Positions 27,969 through 36,877 of a stretch of 64,000 nucleotides of DNA are shown piece after piece; positions within the stretch are counted from its first letter, which is position 1; every line of letters starts with the position of its first letter. The notes beneath the pieces were generated by a model. It saw only the letters and a list, made by a program, of their open reading frames with translations. It ran no database searches and was not told where the DNA came from. The stretch is taken from positions 2,044,595-2,108,594 of the forward strand of contig NZ_CP009211.1 in NCBI RefSeq assembly GCF_000739455.1, read 5' to 3'. Origin of the DNA: Corynebacterium imitans (GTDB lineage: Bacteria; Actinomycetota; Actinomycetes; Mycobacteriales; Mycobacteriaceae). The translations under genes were made by a program, and so were the position numbers.

Positions 27969-29165
27969 ATGACAGCCCCAACTACCACTCAGCACAGTAC
28001 GCCCGGCGCGCCAGACGCGCCCGCGCTGCGCATCGGCAATATGGAGCTGAACTCCCCTGTCATCCTCGCGCCGATGGCCGGGGTGACTAACATGCCTTTT
28101 CGCGTGCTGTGCCGCGAGATTGAGCAGGAACTCACCGGGACGAGCTCCGGGCTCTACGTCTGCGAGATGATCACCGCGCGCGCGATGGTGGCACGGAATC
28201 AGAAGACGCTGCACATGACCAGCTTCGCACCGCAGGAGACACCACGCTCCATGCAGCTTTACACCGTGGACCCGAAGTTCACGTACGAGGCAGTGCGCAT
28301 GATCGTCGAGGAAGACATCGCCGACCACGTCGACATGAACTTTGGCTGCCCGGTACCAAAGGTCACGCGCAAGGGCGGCGGATCTGCGATCCCCTACAAG
28401 CGCCGCTTGTTTGGCAACATCGTGGGTGCTGCCGTACGCGCCGCCGAGGGCTCCGGTATCCCCATTACGGTGAAGTTCCGCATCGGTATCGACGACGAGC
28501 ACCACACCCACCTCGACGCAGGCCGGATCGCCGCCGAGGAGGGCGCAGCGGCCGTGGCGCTCCACGCGCGCACTGCCGCAGAGCGCTACTCGGGCGCGGC
28601 CCACTGGGACGAGATCGCCCGGCTCGTCGAGCACATGGACGGCACCGATGTGCCGGTGATCGGCAACGGCGACATCTTCGCTGCCGAGGACGCGCAGCGG
28701 ATGATGGATAAGACCGCTTGCCACGGCGTGGAGGTCGGGCGCGGCTGCCTTGGGCGCCCCTGGCTGTTCGCCCAGCTTGGTGCCCAGCTGCGCGGGGAGC
28801 CCATCCCCGCAGAGCCGACGCTGGGGGAAGTCTCGCGCATTATTTACCGTCACGCGGAACTGCTCGCCGCGCACGATGGCGAGGACCACGCGTGCCGTGA
28901 CATCCGCAAGCACACCGGCTGGTACTTGCGCGGTTTCCCGGTCGGCGGCGAGTTCCGCAAGGAGCTTGCGCAAGTGACCTCGCTCGCCCAGCTGCGCGAG
29001 CGGCTGGCCCCAATCGCAGATTCTCAGCAGCTGGCGGAAGAAGCAGACAGCGCGCGCGGCCGCCAGGGAAGCTCCGCGAAAGTCGCGCTGCCGGAAGGAT
29101 GGTTAGATGATCCCGAAGATGAATCGGTCCCGCAGGGCGCAGAGATCGAAAACAATGGCGGATAA
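27969..29165 (+). CDS. dusB: tRNA-dihydrouridine synthase (DusB type)
   Basis: An FMN enzyme (398 aa) that reduces uridines in the tRNA D-loop. The TIM-barrel start (NSPVILAPMAGVTNMPFRVL), the catalytic Cys in NFGCPVPKVTRKGGGSA, KFRIGIDDEH, ALHARTAAERYSGAAHWD, and VIGNGDIF are present. The frame runs open from 27804, but the ATG at 27969 places a normal N-terminus; upstream bases offer no good Shine-Dalgarno. The C-terminal 60 residues are acidic and of low complexity. It overlaps the open frame of phoU at its end. Confidence 0.93.
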   Translation: MTAPTTTQHSTPGAPDAPALRIGNMELNSPVILAPMAGVTNMPFRVLCREIEQELTGTSSGLYVCEMITARAMVARNQKTLHMTSFAPQETPRSMQLYTVDPKFTYEAVRMIVEEDIADHVDMNFGCPVPKVTRKGGGSAIPYKRRLFGNIVGAAVRAAEGSGIPITVKFRIGIDDEHHTHLDAGRIAAEEGAAAVALHARTAAERYSGAAHWDEIARLVEHMDGTDVPVIGNGDIFAAEDAQRMMDKTACHGVEVGRGCLGRPWLFAQLGAQLRGEPIPAEPTLGEVSRIIYRHAELLAAHDGEDHACRDIRKHTGWYLRGFPVGGEFRKELAQVTSLAQLRERLAPIADSQQLAEEADSARGRQGSSAKVALPEGWLDDPEDESVPQGAEIENNGG

Positions 29166-29253
29166 CCCAAGCGCCGAAACCGCTGAGCCCGCTGAGTCTG
29201 GGGACGAGGCAGGCGAGGACGACGGGGCGTCGACAAGCAACAAGGCCCCGGGC

Positions 29254-29979
29254 GTGCGCTTGCGCACCGTCTACCGCGAGCACCTCGAGGCCTTCAATGC
29301 TGACTTGCTCGAGCTTTGCGAGCGGGTGCAGGCGGCGATGCGGTTGGCGTCGGAAAGCTTGCTGACCCAGTCCCTGAGCAAGGCCGAGGAGGCCCTGACC
29401 GCGGTCGATGGCATGCGCGAGATCAGCACGCGCTGCGAAGAGCGCAGCGTGAGCCTCCTTGCACTCGAAAGCCCCGTGGCCTCCGACCTGCGCCAAGTGC
29501 TCTCCTCGATTTACATCGTGGAGAATCTCTCGCGCATGGCGGCGCTGTCCATGCACATCGCCACGCTCACCCGCGCCCGCCACCCGCACGCGGTCGTGCC
29601 GGAGGCGCTCATCTGCTACATCGAGGAGATGAGCCGGCTTGCCGACGCCATGGTGGAGCAGACCCGCGAACTTTTGCTGCACCCCGACGCGGACGAGGCC
29701 GTCAAGCTGCACAGCATTGACGACGGCATGGACGACATGAAGGCCTACCTGCTCAACCTGGTCTCCGAGCCGGACTGGACGTACAGCACGCGGGAGGCCG
29801 TGGACCTTGCGATGCTCGTGCGCTACTACGAGCGCTTTGCCGACCGTTGCGTGAACGTGGGCAACCGCATCGTGTTTCTCGTCACAGGGCTTCAGCCCGA
29901 CGAGTACGTGCGCGAGGGCGAGTTTGATATGCAGGCGAAGTTCCGCGAGATCGAGGCGCGGTTCAAAAACGTGCGCTAA
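29254..29979 (+). CDS. phoU: Phosphate transport modulator PhoU
   Basis: A 241-aa all-helical protein of two three-helix bundles with the PhoU metal motifs (SVSLLALESPVASDLRQVLSS with E/D-x3-D, and AMLVRYYERFADRCVNVGNR). It modulates PstSCAB and the PhoS kinase. The frame is open to 29107. The GTG at 29254, with AAGG eight bases upstream, gives VRLRTVYREHLEAF and a normal length; a longer form from the ATG at 29155, overlapping the dusB stop, would add about 33 acidic residues. It converges on pstB, with a shared hairpin in the gap. Confidence 0.88.
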   Translation: MRLRTVYREHLEAFNADLLELCERVQAAMRLASESLLTQSLSKAEEALTAVDGMREISTRCEERSVSLLALESPVASDLRQVLSSIYIVENLSRMAALSMHIATLTRARHPHAVVPEALICYIEEMSRLADAMVEQTRELLLHPDADEAVKLHSIDDGMDDMKAYLLNLVSEPDWTYSTREAVDLAMLVRYYERFADRCVNVGNRIVFLVTGLQPDEYVREGEFDMQAKFREIEARFKNVR

Positions 29980-30023
29980 CTCAGCCGCGTTAGCCCGGCT
30001 GCTAGCCCTGCCGCATGGAAAAC

Positions 30024-30050
30024 GCCGCTGCCCTACACAAAGGCAGCGGC
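30024..30050 (-). terminator. Terminator hairpin between phoU and pstB
   Basis: GCCGCTGCC and GGCAGCGGC (30024-30032 with 30042-30050) form a perfect nine-bp stem. On the minus strand GTTTTCC follows, so it best serves the pst operon; phoU may also end here. Confidence 0.7.
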
Positions 30051-30081
30051 GAGCGCCGAGTGGTAAACGGAGCTAGAGGCT

Positions 30082-30855
30082 TTAGCCGAAGCGGCCAGCG
30101 ATGTAGTCCTCGGTTTCCTTCTTGTCCGGGTTCTCAAAGATGGTGGTCGTGTCGTTGAACTCGACCAGGTTGCCCGGCTTGCCGGTGGCCTCGAGGGAGA
30201 AGAACGCAGTCTTGTCAGACACACGAGCAGCCTGCTGCATATTGTGGGTCACGATCACGATGGTGTAGTCGGTCTTCAGCTCGTGGATGAGGTCCTCCAC
30301 GGCGAGCGTGGAGATCGGGTCGAGCGCGGAGCAGGGCTCGTCCATCAGCAGCACCTCGGGGCGCACAGCGATCGCGCGCGCGATGCAGAGACGCTGCTGC
30401 TGGCCGCCGGAGAGGCCGCCGCCCGGCTTGTCCAGGCGGTCCTTAACCTCGTCCCACAGGTTGGCACCGCGCAGCGACTGCTCGGCGACCTCCTTGAGCT
30501 TCTTCTTGTCCTTCTCGCCGGACAGCTTCAGGCCGGCGACCACGTTGTCCTCGATGGACATCGTGGGGAACGGGTTCGCTTTCTGGAACACCATGCCGAT
30601 GGTGTTGCGCACGGAGACCGGGTCGACGTTCTTGCCGTAGATGTTGTGGCCGTCGAGCAGGATCTCGCCCTTGACGGAGGCCTTCGGGATGACCTCGTGC
30701 ATGCGGTTGAGCGTGCGCAGCACGGTGGACTTACCGCAGCCGGAGGGGCCGATAAAGGCGGTCACGGCCTGGGCGGGGATCTTCATGTTGACGTCGCGGA
30801 CGGCGTGGAAGTCGTCGTAGTAGATATTGACGTCGTTGAGTTCGAGTTTGGACAT
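30082..30855 (-). CDS. pstB: Phosphate ABC transporter ATPase (PstB)
   Basis: The cytoplasmic ATPase of the high-affinity phosphate importer, 257 aa. Walker [10 protein letters not shown], the signature [16 protein letters not shown], Walker [14 protein letters not shown] and the switch His in VTHNMQQA are all present. AGGAGAAACCCCG before the ATG is the ribosome-binding site. It is the last gene of pstSCAB and follows pstA by 35 nt. Confidence 0.97.
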   Translation of the reverse strand: MSKLELNDVNIYYDDFHAVRDVNMKIPAQAVTAFIGPSGCGKSTVLRTLNRMHEVIPKASVKGEILLDGHNIYGKNVDPVSVRNTIGMVFQKANPFPTMSIEDNVVAGLKLSGEKDKKKLKEVAEQSLRGANLWDEVKDRLDKPGGGLSGGQQQRLCIARAIAVRPEVLLMDEPCSALDPISTLAVEDLIHELKTDYTIVIVTHNMQQAARVSDKTAFFSLEATGKPGNLVEFNDTTTIFENPDKKETEDYIAGRFG

Positions 30856-30890
30856 CGGGGTTTCTCCTCTAGTGGTGGTGTGGGGCGGTT

Positions 30891-31844
30891 TTACTTCTTC
30901 ACGGAGTACTTATTGGCAATCAGGCGGGCCAGCAGGTTGAGCACCACCACGATGACTACCAGTGTCAGCGCTGCGCCCCAGAGGCGGTCGGCGGCAAAGC
31001 CGGTGGCGCCGGACTTCCACATTTCAAGCATGAACAGCGGCAGCGAGGACTGCGGTTGGCCGAAGAGTCCGAACCAGTTCAGCGCCGGGGTGGAGCCAAC
31101 GAGGATCAGCACTGGTGCGGATTCGCCCATAACGCGGGCAACAGCGAGCATGATGCCGGTAACGATACCGGACAGGGCGGTCGGCAGCACGATGCGCGCA
31201 ATCGTCTTCCACTTGGGCACGCCCAGTGCGTAGGACGCCTCGCGCAGGTCCATCGGCACGACGCGCAGCATCTCTTCGGTGTTGCGCACCACGAGCGGAA
31301 CCATCAGCAGGATCAGCGAGAGCGACACGGCAAAGCCGGAGCGGTCCATGCCCAGGATGGTGATCCACAGGGCGTAGATGAACAGCGCGGCGACGATCGA
31401 GGGCACGCCCGACAGGATGTCCACCATGAAGGTGGTGAGTCGGCCCAGCTTGTTGCCGTTGGAGTATTCCACCAGGTAGATGGCGGTAAACACGCCAATC
31501 GGGATGGAGATGATCGAGGCGATAAGCGTCTGCATCAAGGTACCGGCAATGGCGTGGAGCGCACCGCCGCCTTCCTTGGACATGCGCACGCCGACCATGT
31601 CGTCGGTCCACCAGCCGATGTCAAAGACGGCCGGGGCACCGCGCATGATCACCGTGAGGAGCAGCCAGAGCAGCGGGATGAGCGCGATGATCATGCACAG
31701 CCACATCAACGCGCCCATGAAGGAGTTCAGCGACTTGCGGCCGGGAGCGATGTCGGTGAAGGGGGTCTGCTTTGCGCCCTTGCTTGCCGACGCCGCCTTC
31801 CCGGCCCCGCCAGCGCCCGAGGTATTGGAAACTGCAGTAGACAT
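30891..31844 (-). CDS. pstA: Phosphate ABC transporter permease (PstA)
   Basis: A 317-aa inner-membrane permease with about six transmembrane segments. The conserved cytoplasmic loop contacting PstB ([33 protein letters not shown]) is clear. The N-terminus before the first membrane helix is polar and about 40 residues long. The frame is open to 31901, but the ATG at 31844 is preceded by AGG with suitable spacing and starts 13 nt after the pstC stop. Confidence 0.95.
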   Translation of the reverse strand: MSTAVSNTSGAGGAGKAASASKGAKQTPFTDIAPGRKSLNSFMGALMWLCMIIALIPLLWLLLTVIMRGAPAVFDIGWWTDDMVGVRMSKEGGGALHAIAGTLMQTLIASIISIPIGVFTAIYLVEYSNGNKLGRLTTFMVDILSGVPSIVAALFIYALWITILGMDRSGFAVSLSLILLMVPLVVRNTEEMLRVVPMDLREASYALGVPKWKTIARIVLPTALSGIVTGIMLAVARVMGESAPVLILVGSTPALNWFGLFGQPQSSLPLFMLEMWKSGATGFAADRLWGAALTLVVIVVVLNLLARLIANKYSVKK

Positions 31845-31857
31845 TCGCTTGCCTGCC

Positions 31858-32931
31858 TTACTTCTTGTTGACGATCGCGCGGGCGATCGAGTTGACAACA
31901 AAGGTCAGAATGAACAGGACGAGGCCTGCCGCGATGTAGGCACCAGCAGAAATCGGGTTGTTGAACTCCGCGGATGCGTTCGCGATCGCGGTGGCGAAGG
32001 TGGTGCCACCGTCAAACAGCGAACCTCGGAAATCATTGGCGGGAGCGACCACCATGTACAGCGCCATCGTCTCGCCGAGTGCGCGGCCGAGGCCGAGCAT
32101 GGAACCGGCGATGAAACCGGAGAGGCCGAACGGGATGACGGTCATGCGGATGACTTCCCAGCGGGTCGCGCCGAGTGCGAGCGCGGACTCGATCTGGCCG
32201 GGAGGGGTCTGCACGAAGATCTCGCGGGCGGTTGCCGCGATGATCGGCAGGATCATAATCGCCAGCACGATGCCACCGGTAAGCATGTTGCGCGAGGTCG
32301 CGAACGGCGGGGAGTTTTGGTAGGTGGCGAACAGGAAGAAGCCGCCGCCCCAGGAGTTGATCCACTCGTAGAACTTACCCAGGGCCGGGCCGAGCACCTG
32401 CGCGCCCCACAGGCCGTAGACGATCGACGGGACCGCGGCGAGCATGTCCACCAAGGTGCCCAACGGGCGCACGAGCTTCTTCGGCGCGTAGTTAGACAGG
32501 AACAGCGCGATGCCCAGGGCGACCGGCATGGCCATGATCAGCGCGAGCAGCGAGATCATCACTGTGGAGAGGAACAGGTTCGGGATACCGAACTGCATCG
32601 CGTCCAGATTCGCGGTCTGCCAGTTGCCGGTGTAGGTGAAGAAGCCGAGCACTCCACCTTCGTTCCTGCTCAGCGGCGGAATCGCCTGGATGACCAGGAA
32701 CAGGCCGATCGCGATAATAATGACCGTGATCAGCGCCGCCGAGGCGGTGGAGAGAATTTCAAAGACACGGTCGCCCGGGCGCTTCACGCCTGTGCGGGGA
32801 GTCGCGGTCCCCGGGTTTTCCTCAGTGGTGTGGGACGGGGTGCCTGTCGAAGACGGGGCGGGCGGCGCCGCAGTCGGTGCCGCTTGACCCGCGCGTGGGC
32901 CGTCGGCCGGGGTCATATCTTTGTCAGCCAT
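31858..32931 (-). CDS. pstC: Phosphate ABC transporter permease (PstC)
   Basis: A 357-aa partner permease of PstA. A polar, proline-rich N-terminus of about 55 residues precedes six membrane helices. The PstB-contact loop (PGQIESALALGATRWEVIRMTVIPFGLSGFIAG) and the AVPSIVYGLWG segment are typical. AAGGA before the ATG at 32931 sets the start. It follows pstS after 174 nt that include a large hairpin. Confidence 0.95.
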   Translation of the reverse strand: MADKDMTPADGPRAGQAAPTAAPPAPSSTGTPSHTTEENPGTATPRTGVKRPGDRVFEILSTASAALITVIIIAIGLFLVIQAIPPLSRNEGGVLGFFTYTGNWQTANLDAMQFGIPNLFLSTVMISLLALIMAMPVALGIALFLSNYAPKKLVRPLGTLVDMLAAVPSIVYGLWGAQVLGPALGKFYEWINSWGGGFFLFATYQNSPPFATSRNMLTGGIVLAIMILPIIAATAREIFVQTPPGQIESALALGATRWEVIRMTVIPFGLSGFIAGSMLGLGRALGETMALYMVVAPANDFRGSLFDGGTTFATAIANASAEFNNPISAGAYIAAGLVLFILTFVVNSIARAIVNKK

Positions 32932-33034
32932 AGTTACTGATCCTTCAAGCGGTTTAGAAAAAGTGGTGGGCAATCTGCCGCTACGTGACTTATCAACCTG
33001 CTGGTAACTCGGTGCACACCTGCTGTTCACCACG

Positions 33035-33080
33035 CCCCAACATGGGCATGCCCCCCGCGACGGCTTGCGCCGTGTTGGGG
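33035..33080 (-). terminator. Hairpin in the pstS-pstC gap
   Basis: CCCCAACA (33035-33042) pairs with TGTTGGGG (33073-33080), enclosing further self-complementary G/C-rich sequence. There is no T tract. Such structures behind a binding-protein gene often stabilise its mRNA or let only part of the transcription continue, giving more PstS than permease. Inference. Confidence 0.5.
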
Positions 33081-33105
33081 GGCACCAAAGCGGCCGTGAA
33101 GCCTG

Positions 33106-34233
33106 TTACTGGATGGCGTTGACTGCCTCGCGCAGGCGGTCTGCGTGTGCGCCGGTGACCGGGATGAAGCCCTCGGCGGCCAGCTCCTCGTCCTGGGAGT
33201 CCAGGGCGACGTTGAGGAAGTCCTTGACCATGTTGGAGGTCGTCTCGTCGTAGCCTGCGGAGCAGACGATCTCATAGGTGGTCAGTACGAGCGGGTAAGC
33301 ACCCTCTGCGTCGGAGGCGAAGAGTGCCTCTGCATCGACGGCCATGTTGTGGCCCTCGGTGGTGAACTCCATGGAGTCCAGCGCAGCAGCGACAGCCTCG
33401 TCGGTCAGCTCGACCGGGCCGGAGCCGAAGTCGATGTTGGCCTTCTTCTCAGCGAAGCCGGCCTCGACGTAGGTGATAGCGCCCTCGGTCGCAGCGACCT
33501 CGGAAGCCACGCCGGAGGAACCGTTCGCACCGGTGCCCACCTCGGTCGGGAAGGCCTTGCCCTCGCCGGTCCACTTGCCGTCGGATGCAGCAGAGAGGAA
33601 CTTCTGGAAGTTGTCGGAGGTACCGGACTCATCCGAGCGGAAGAACGGCTTGATCTCCATATCCGGCAGCTCAGCGTCCGGGTTGGACTCAGCCAGGGCC
33701 GGGTCATTCCAGTTGGTGATCTTGCCCTGGAAGATGTCAACGATGTTGTCAACGGTCAGGTTGAGCTCGTCCACACCCTCGAGGTTGTAGGCGATAGCCA
33801 CCGGGCCGATAACGAACGGCAGGTGCCATGCCTCGTTGCCGCCGCAACGCTCGGCTGCCTTCTCCACCTCGTCGTCCTTCAGCGGGGAGTCAGAGCCAGC
33901 GAAAGCGACGGTGTTGCCCAGGAACTGCTTGATGCCGGAGCCGGAACCGGTGGCGTTGTACGCCAGGGTTGCTCCCGGAACTTCCTCAGAGTAACGAGAC
34001 GCGAAGTAGTCCATTGCGTTCTGCTGAGAGGTTGCACCCTCGGCGACCAGCTGGCCGGTCTCGCCGGTCAGCTCAGAGCCAGTGCCCTCAGCGCCGTCGG
34101 TGGACTCCGCGGTTGCCTCAGCGGAGGTATCTGCGGAGTCGGTGGACTCAGAGTCACCACAGGCAACGAGGGCTGCGGAGGAAACTGCTACGACGCCGAA
34201 GACTGCGGCGGTGCGCTTAAAGTTACGGATCAC
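33106..34233 (-). CDS. pstS: Phosphate-binding lipoprotein (PstS)
   Basis: The extracellular phosphate receptor, 375 aa with a lipoprotein signal peptide (lipobox LVAC, Cys about residue 25) and a Ser/Thr/Asp/Glu-rich linker. Phosphate ligands are seen in GSGSGIKQF, AGSDSPL, and FRSDESGTSDNFQKFL. It starts with GTG at 34233 after AAAGG. It is the first gene of pstSCAB, preceded by a PHO-box-like repeat about 160 bp upstream. Confidence 0.96.
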   Translation of the reverse strand: MIRNFKRTAAVFGVVAVSSAALVACGDSESTDSADTSAEATAESTDGAEGTGSELTGETGQLVAEGATSQQNAMDYFASRYSEEVPGATLAYNATGSGSGIKQFLGNTVAFAGSDSPLKDDEVEKAAERCGGNEAWHLPFVIGPVAIAYNLEGVDELNLTVDNIVDIFQGKITNWNDPALAESNPDAELPDMEIKPFFRSDESGTSDNFQKFLSAASDGKWTGEGKAFPTEVGTGANGSSGVASEVAATEGAITYVEAGFAEKKANIDFGSGPVELTDEAVAAALDSMEFTTEGHNMAVDAEALFASDAEGAYPLVLTTYEIVCSAGYDETTSNMVKDFLNVALDSQDEELAAEGFIPVTGAHADRLREAVNAIQ

Positions 34234-34390
34234 GGGAATACCTTTCCGGTGCTTAGGTCATTTACCACTCGAGCATCGGTGCCATTCTTTGCGGCAGGCC
34301 CACCCGCTCCGAAAGCAGGCGCAATCCTTTTCCGATTACTCACGATTCATCAACCTAAGACGCGCTGGTTAATAGCCAGTGGACCGGGAG

Positions 34391-34407
34391 GTGAACAATC
34401 AGTGAAC
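34391..34407 (-). promoter_or_regulatory. PHO-box-like direct repeat upstream of pstS
   Basis: On the minus strand GTTCAC occurs twice with an exact 11-bp period (34402-34407 and 34391-34396), the second as GTTCACC. This is the form and spacing of the PhoP direct-repeat unit of Streptomyces pst promoters and is oriented toward pstS. PhoR encoded at 60426-61133 is the expected regulator. Confidence 0.55.
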
Positions 34408-34464
34408 TTCCTAAACACGCCGCATATTGCCTGTTAGTTTCCGCATAATGCGATGAAGATCACA

Positions 34465-35340
34465 TCACTGCCCCTTGACTCGCGCCGCATAAACCACGTG
34501 CCGCTCGGCCACTTCGAACCCGAGCTGCTCGTAGCGGCGCACCGCGGGCGCGTTGTCTGCCTCCACGTACAGGATCACCTTCGGCACCCCCACCCGGCGC
34601 AGGTGCACCAGCCCCATTTCCACCAGCGCACCACCCAGCCCCTTGCCGCGGAACGCGGAGGCCAGACCGACGACGTAGATCTCGCCCTCCCCGCCCGGGT
34701 GGACCTTCGTCCACATGAATCCGGCCAGTTCATCGCCATTTTCGCCGCCGTAGAGGAAGAGCACGCCCGCCGGGTCGAACCACTCTGTATCCATCGCACG
34801 GTGCAGGCGCGCCATATCCCAACCGCCCTGCTCGGGGTGCCAGGAGAAAGCCTCATTATTCACGCGCAGCCAATCGCGCTCGACCGCCTCGCGCCCGAAC
34901 TCCTCGCTCGCTTTCACAAGCGAGAGCTCGCGCATCCCCTGTGGCAGCTCCAGCTCCGTGCCGCTCAGCGCCTCGCCGGATAAAGACATCACCAAAAGCT
35001 CTCGGGTGGATTCCAGGCCGAGCGACGTGGCGAGCGCCTGCGCAGCGGGCAGGTTGCCGTGGGCCCACAACCCCGCGTCCGGGCGCTCGGCAAGCACCCG
35101 GCGCGCCAACTCAGTGCCGAGGCCTCGGCGGCGGAAGTCCGGGTGAATGAACAGCTCCGCGGAGCCGTCGGGGGCGATGCCGGCCAGCCCCACTACCTCA
35201 CCCGGGGTGTCGGGGTTTTCGGTGGTGAGGTGGGTGTGGTGCAACGTGGCGTCGACAAGCGCCTGCTCGAAGGCCTCCGAGAAGGGAGCGACGCCGTCGG
35301 CTGCGGTGGCTTGAGAAATCAGTGCGCTGTGATCTGTCAT
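34465..35340 (-). CDS. mshD: Mycothiol acetyltransferase (MshD)
   Basis: It acetylates Cys-GlcN-Ins to mycothiol, the low-molecular-weight thiol of actinobacteria. The protein (291 aa) has two GNAT domains: a shorter N-terminal one with FRRRGLGTELARRVL and a complete C-terminal one with VVGLASAFRGKGLGGALVEMGLVHL and a final LYVEADNAPAVRRYEQLGFE. NNEAFSWHPEQGGWD is typical of MshD. TAGCCT lies six bases before the ATG, overlapping the -10 of the divergent neighbour, and there is no Shine-Dalgarno. Confidence 0.94.
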   Translation of the reverse strand: MTDHSALISQATAADGVAPFSEAFEQALVDATLHHTHLTTENPDTPGEVVGLAGIAPDGSAELFIHPDFRRRGLGTELARRVLAERPDAGLWAHGNLPAAQALATSLGLESTRELLVMSLSGEALSGTELELPQGMRELSLVKASEEFGREAVERDWLRVNNEAFSWHPEQGGWDMARLHRAMDTEWFDPAGVLFLYGGENGDELAGFMWTKVHPGGEGEIYVVGLASAFRGKGLGGALVEMGLVHLRRVGVPKVILYVEADNAPAVRRYEQLGFEVAERHVVYAARVKGQ

Positions 35341-35362
35341 GCCCTAAGGCTACGGTAAAAGT

Positions 35363-36166
35363 ATGCATGTGAAGCGAAGCGTGGCCGCGGTTCTTGTCGG
35401 CGCGGGCCTGGCGGCGTACCTGGCTGACACCGCCCTCGCCATGCGCGCGGAGCACGAGCTGTCGGTACATGCCGCGCAGCTCGGCGACCTGTCCACCGCG
35501 CCTGCCGCCTATGTGGGCGGGCTGCCGTTTCGCAGCACGATTCCCCGCATCAGTGTTGACGCGCTCGATGTGCCCGTCGCGAGTGTGGGCGTGGGCAATG
35601 CGGGCATCGAGCTTATCGACGTCACGCTCGACCATCCCCGCTCCAGCTCCATCACCGAAGACCTCACCGGTGCCAAGGCGAGCCTCGTGCGCCGCAGCGT
35701 GCGCCTCGACGGCGTGGCCTTTGGCCAGCTGCTCGGCATGACGGACCTGGACATCGCCAGCCCCTACGACATCTCGCCCTCCGGTGGCGGCGCGAGCGAG
35801 GCGCGGCTGACCGGGACGCTGCCCGACGCGGAGCAGCCCGTCACCGTGATCGTCACGCTGCGGCTGGAGGGCTCTGAGTTTGTGATGCGGCCCAGTGAAC
35901 TTATTGACGTGCCCCCGGAGCTGACTGACCAGGCTGTAGCTGCGTTTAGCCTGCGCCGCGACACCGCGGATCTCCCGCTCGGCGGGCCCGCGGACAAGGT
36001 GCAGCTGACCGGCGGGTCGATCGAGTTTTCCCGCGATCGCATCAACACCACCATCGAGGAAGACGACCTCACTCCCCTTGCGCACGACGCGGCCGATGAC
36101 GCCGCCCATCAGGAGGCGAAGGATTCGCCGCTGGCCTCGGACGCGGACGAGGCGGCCGACAACTAG
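35363..36166 (+). CDS. LmeA-like (DUF2993) lipid-binding protein
   Basis: A 267-aa protein with an N-terminal hydrophobic signal/anchor (VAAVLVGAGLAAYLADTALA) and a DUF2993 domain. The family includes mycobacterial LmeA, which binds phospholipid and is needed for lipomannan elongation. The pattern GLPFRSTIPRISVDALDVPV and the later ASLVRRSVRLDGVAFGQLLG is characteristic. The C-terminal 30 residues are Asp/Ala-rich. TACGGT lies six bases before the ATG, so it is probably leaderless, divergent from mshD with only 22 bp between starts. Confidence 0.8.
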   Translation: MHVKRSVAAVLVGAGLAAYLADTALAMRAEHELSVHAAQLGDLSTAPAAYVGGLPFRSTIPRISVDALDVPVASVGVGNAGIELIDVTLDHPRSSSITEDLTGAKASLVRRSVRLDGVAFGQLLGMTDLDIASPYDISPSGGGASEARLTGTLPDAEQPVTVIVTLRLEGSEFVMRPSELIDVPPELTDQAVAAFSLRRDTADLPLGGPADKVQLTGGSIEFSRDRINTTIEEDDLTPLAHDAADDAAHQEAKDSPLASDADEAADN

Positions 36167-36223
36167 CAACCAACTCGCGGGGCGCGTGCGGCGTGTTGCG
36201 GCGAGCGACTACCCTTGGGTGGC

Positions 36224-36877
36224 ATGGCTGAGAATGAACAGACCCCCGACAACCAGCAGGCTTCGCTCAGCGGCAACGAGGCCGTGAACCTCGCCGCGGA
36301 GCAGTCGAAGAGCACCGCGCACCGCAACATCCCGGAGCTGGGTTTTCCAGACTTCCCGCTCCACGAGGACACCGCGAACCTGCGCCAGGGCCCGAGCCTG
36401 CACGATGGGCTGCTCGCCCTGCTGCCGCTCGTGGGCGTGTGGACTGGCACCGGCCAGGCCAACGACAACGGCGAGGAGTACGCCTTCGGCCAGCGCTTGG
36501 TCGTCTCCCATGACGGCGAGAACTACCTGCGCTTCGAATCCCGCATCTGGCGTCTCGACGAGAACGGGGAGGCCACCGGCGCGGACCAGCGCGAGGTCGG
36601 TTTCTGGCGCATCTCCCTCGACGACGAAATCGAGGTCACGCTGACCAACTCCCGCGGACTGGTCGAGGTGATGTACGGCGAGCCCGTCAACGAGCGCGGC
36701 TGGCAGCTGCAGAGCGCGTCCACCCTGGCTACCGAGTCCGGCCCAGAAAAGCACGGCCCGGGCAAGCGCCTCTACGGGCTCATGCCGAACAACAACTTGG
36801 GCTGGGTGGATGAGCGTCTCGTCGACGGCGAGATGGTGCCCTACATGTCCGGCGAGCTCAAGCGCATCGCGGGCTAG
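36224..36877 (+). CDS. Nitrobindin-type heme/FABP-like protein (UPF0678)
   Basis: A 217-aa cytoplasmic protein. After a polar N-terminus of about 60 residues comes a ten-stranded beta-barrel starting with the family motif LPLVGVWTGTGQ (G-x-W-x-G-x-G). Family members bind ferric heme, and peroxynitrite isomerase activity is described for nitrobindins. TACCCT lies eight bases before the ATG at 36224, with no clear ribosome-binding site. Its last codons overlap the convergent pabC stop by four bases. Confidence 0.82.
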   Translation: MAENEQTPDNQQASLSGNEAVNLAAEQSKSTAHRNIPELGFPDFPLHEDTANLRQGPSLHDGLLALLPLVGVWTGTGQANDNGEEYAFGQRLVVSHDGENYLRFESRIWRLDENGEATGADQREVGFWRISLDDEIEVTLTNSRGLVEVMYGEPVNERGWQLQSASTLATESGPEKHGPGKRLYGLMPNNNLGWVDERLVDGEMVPYMSGELKRIAG

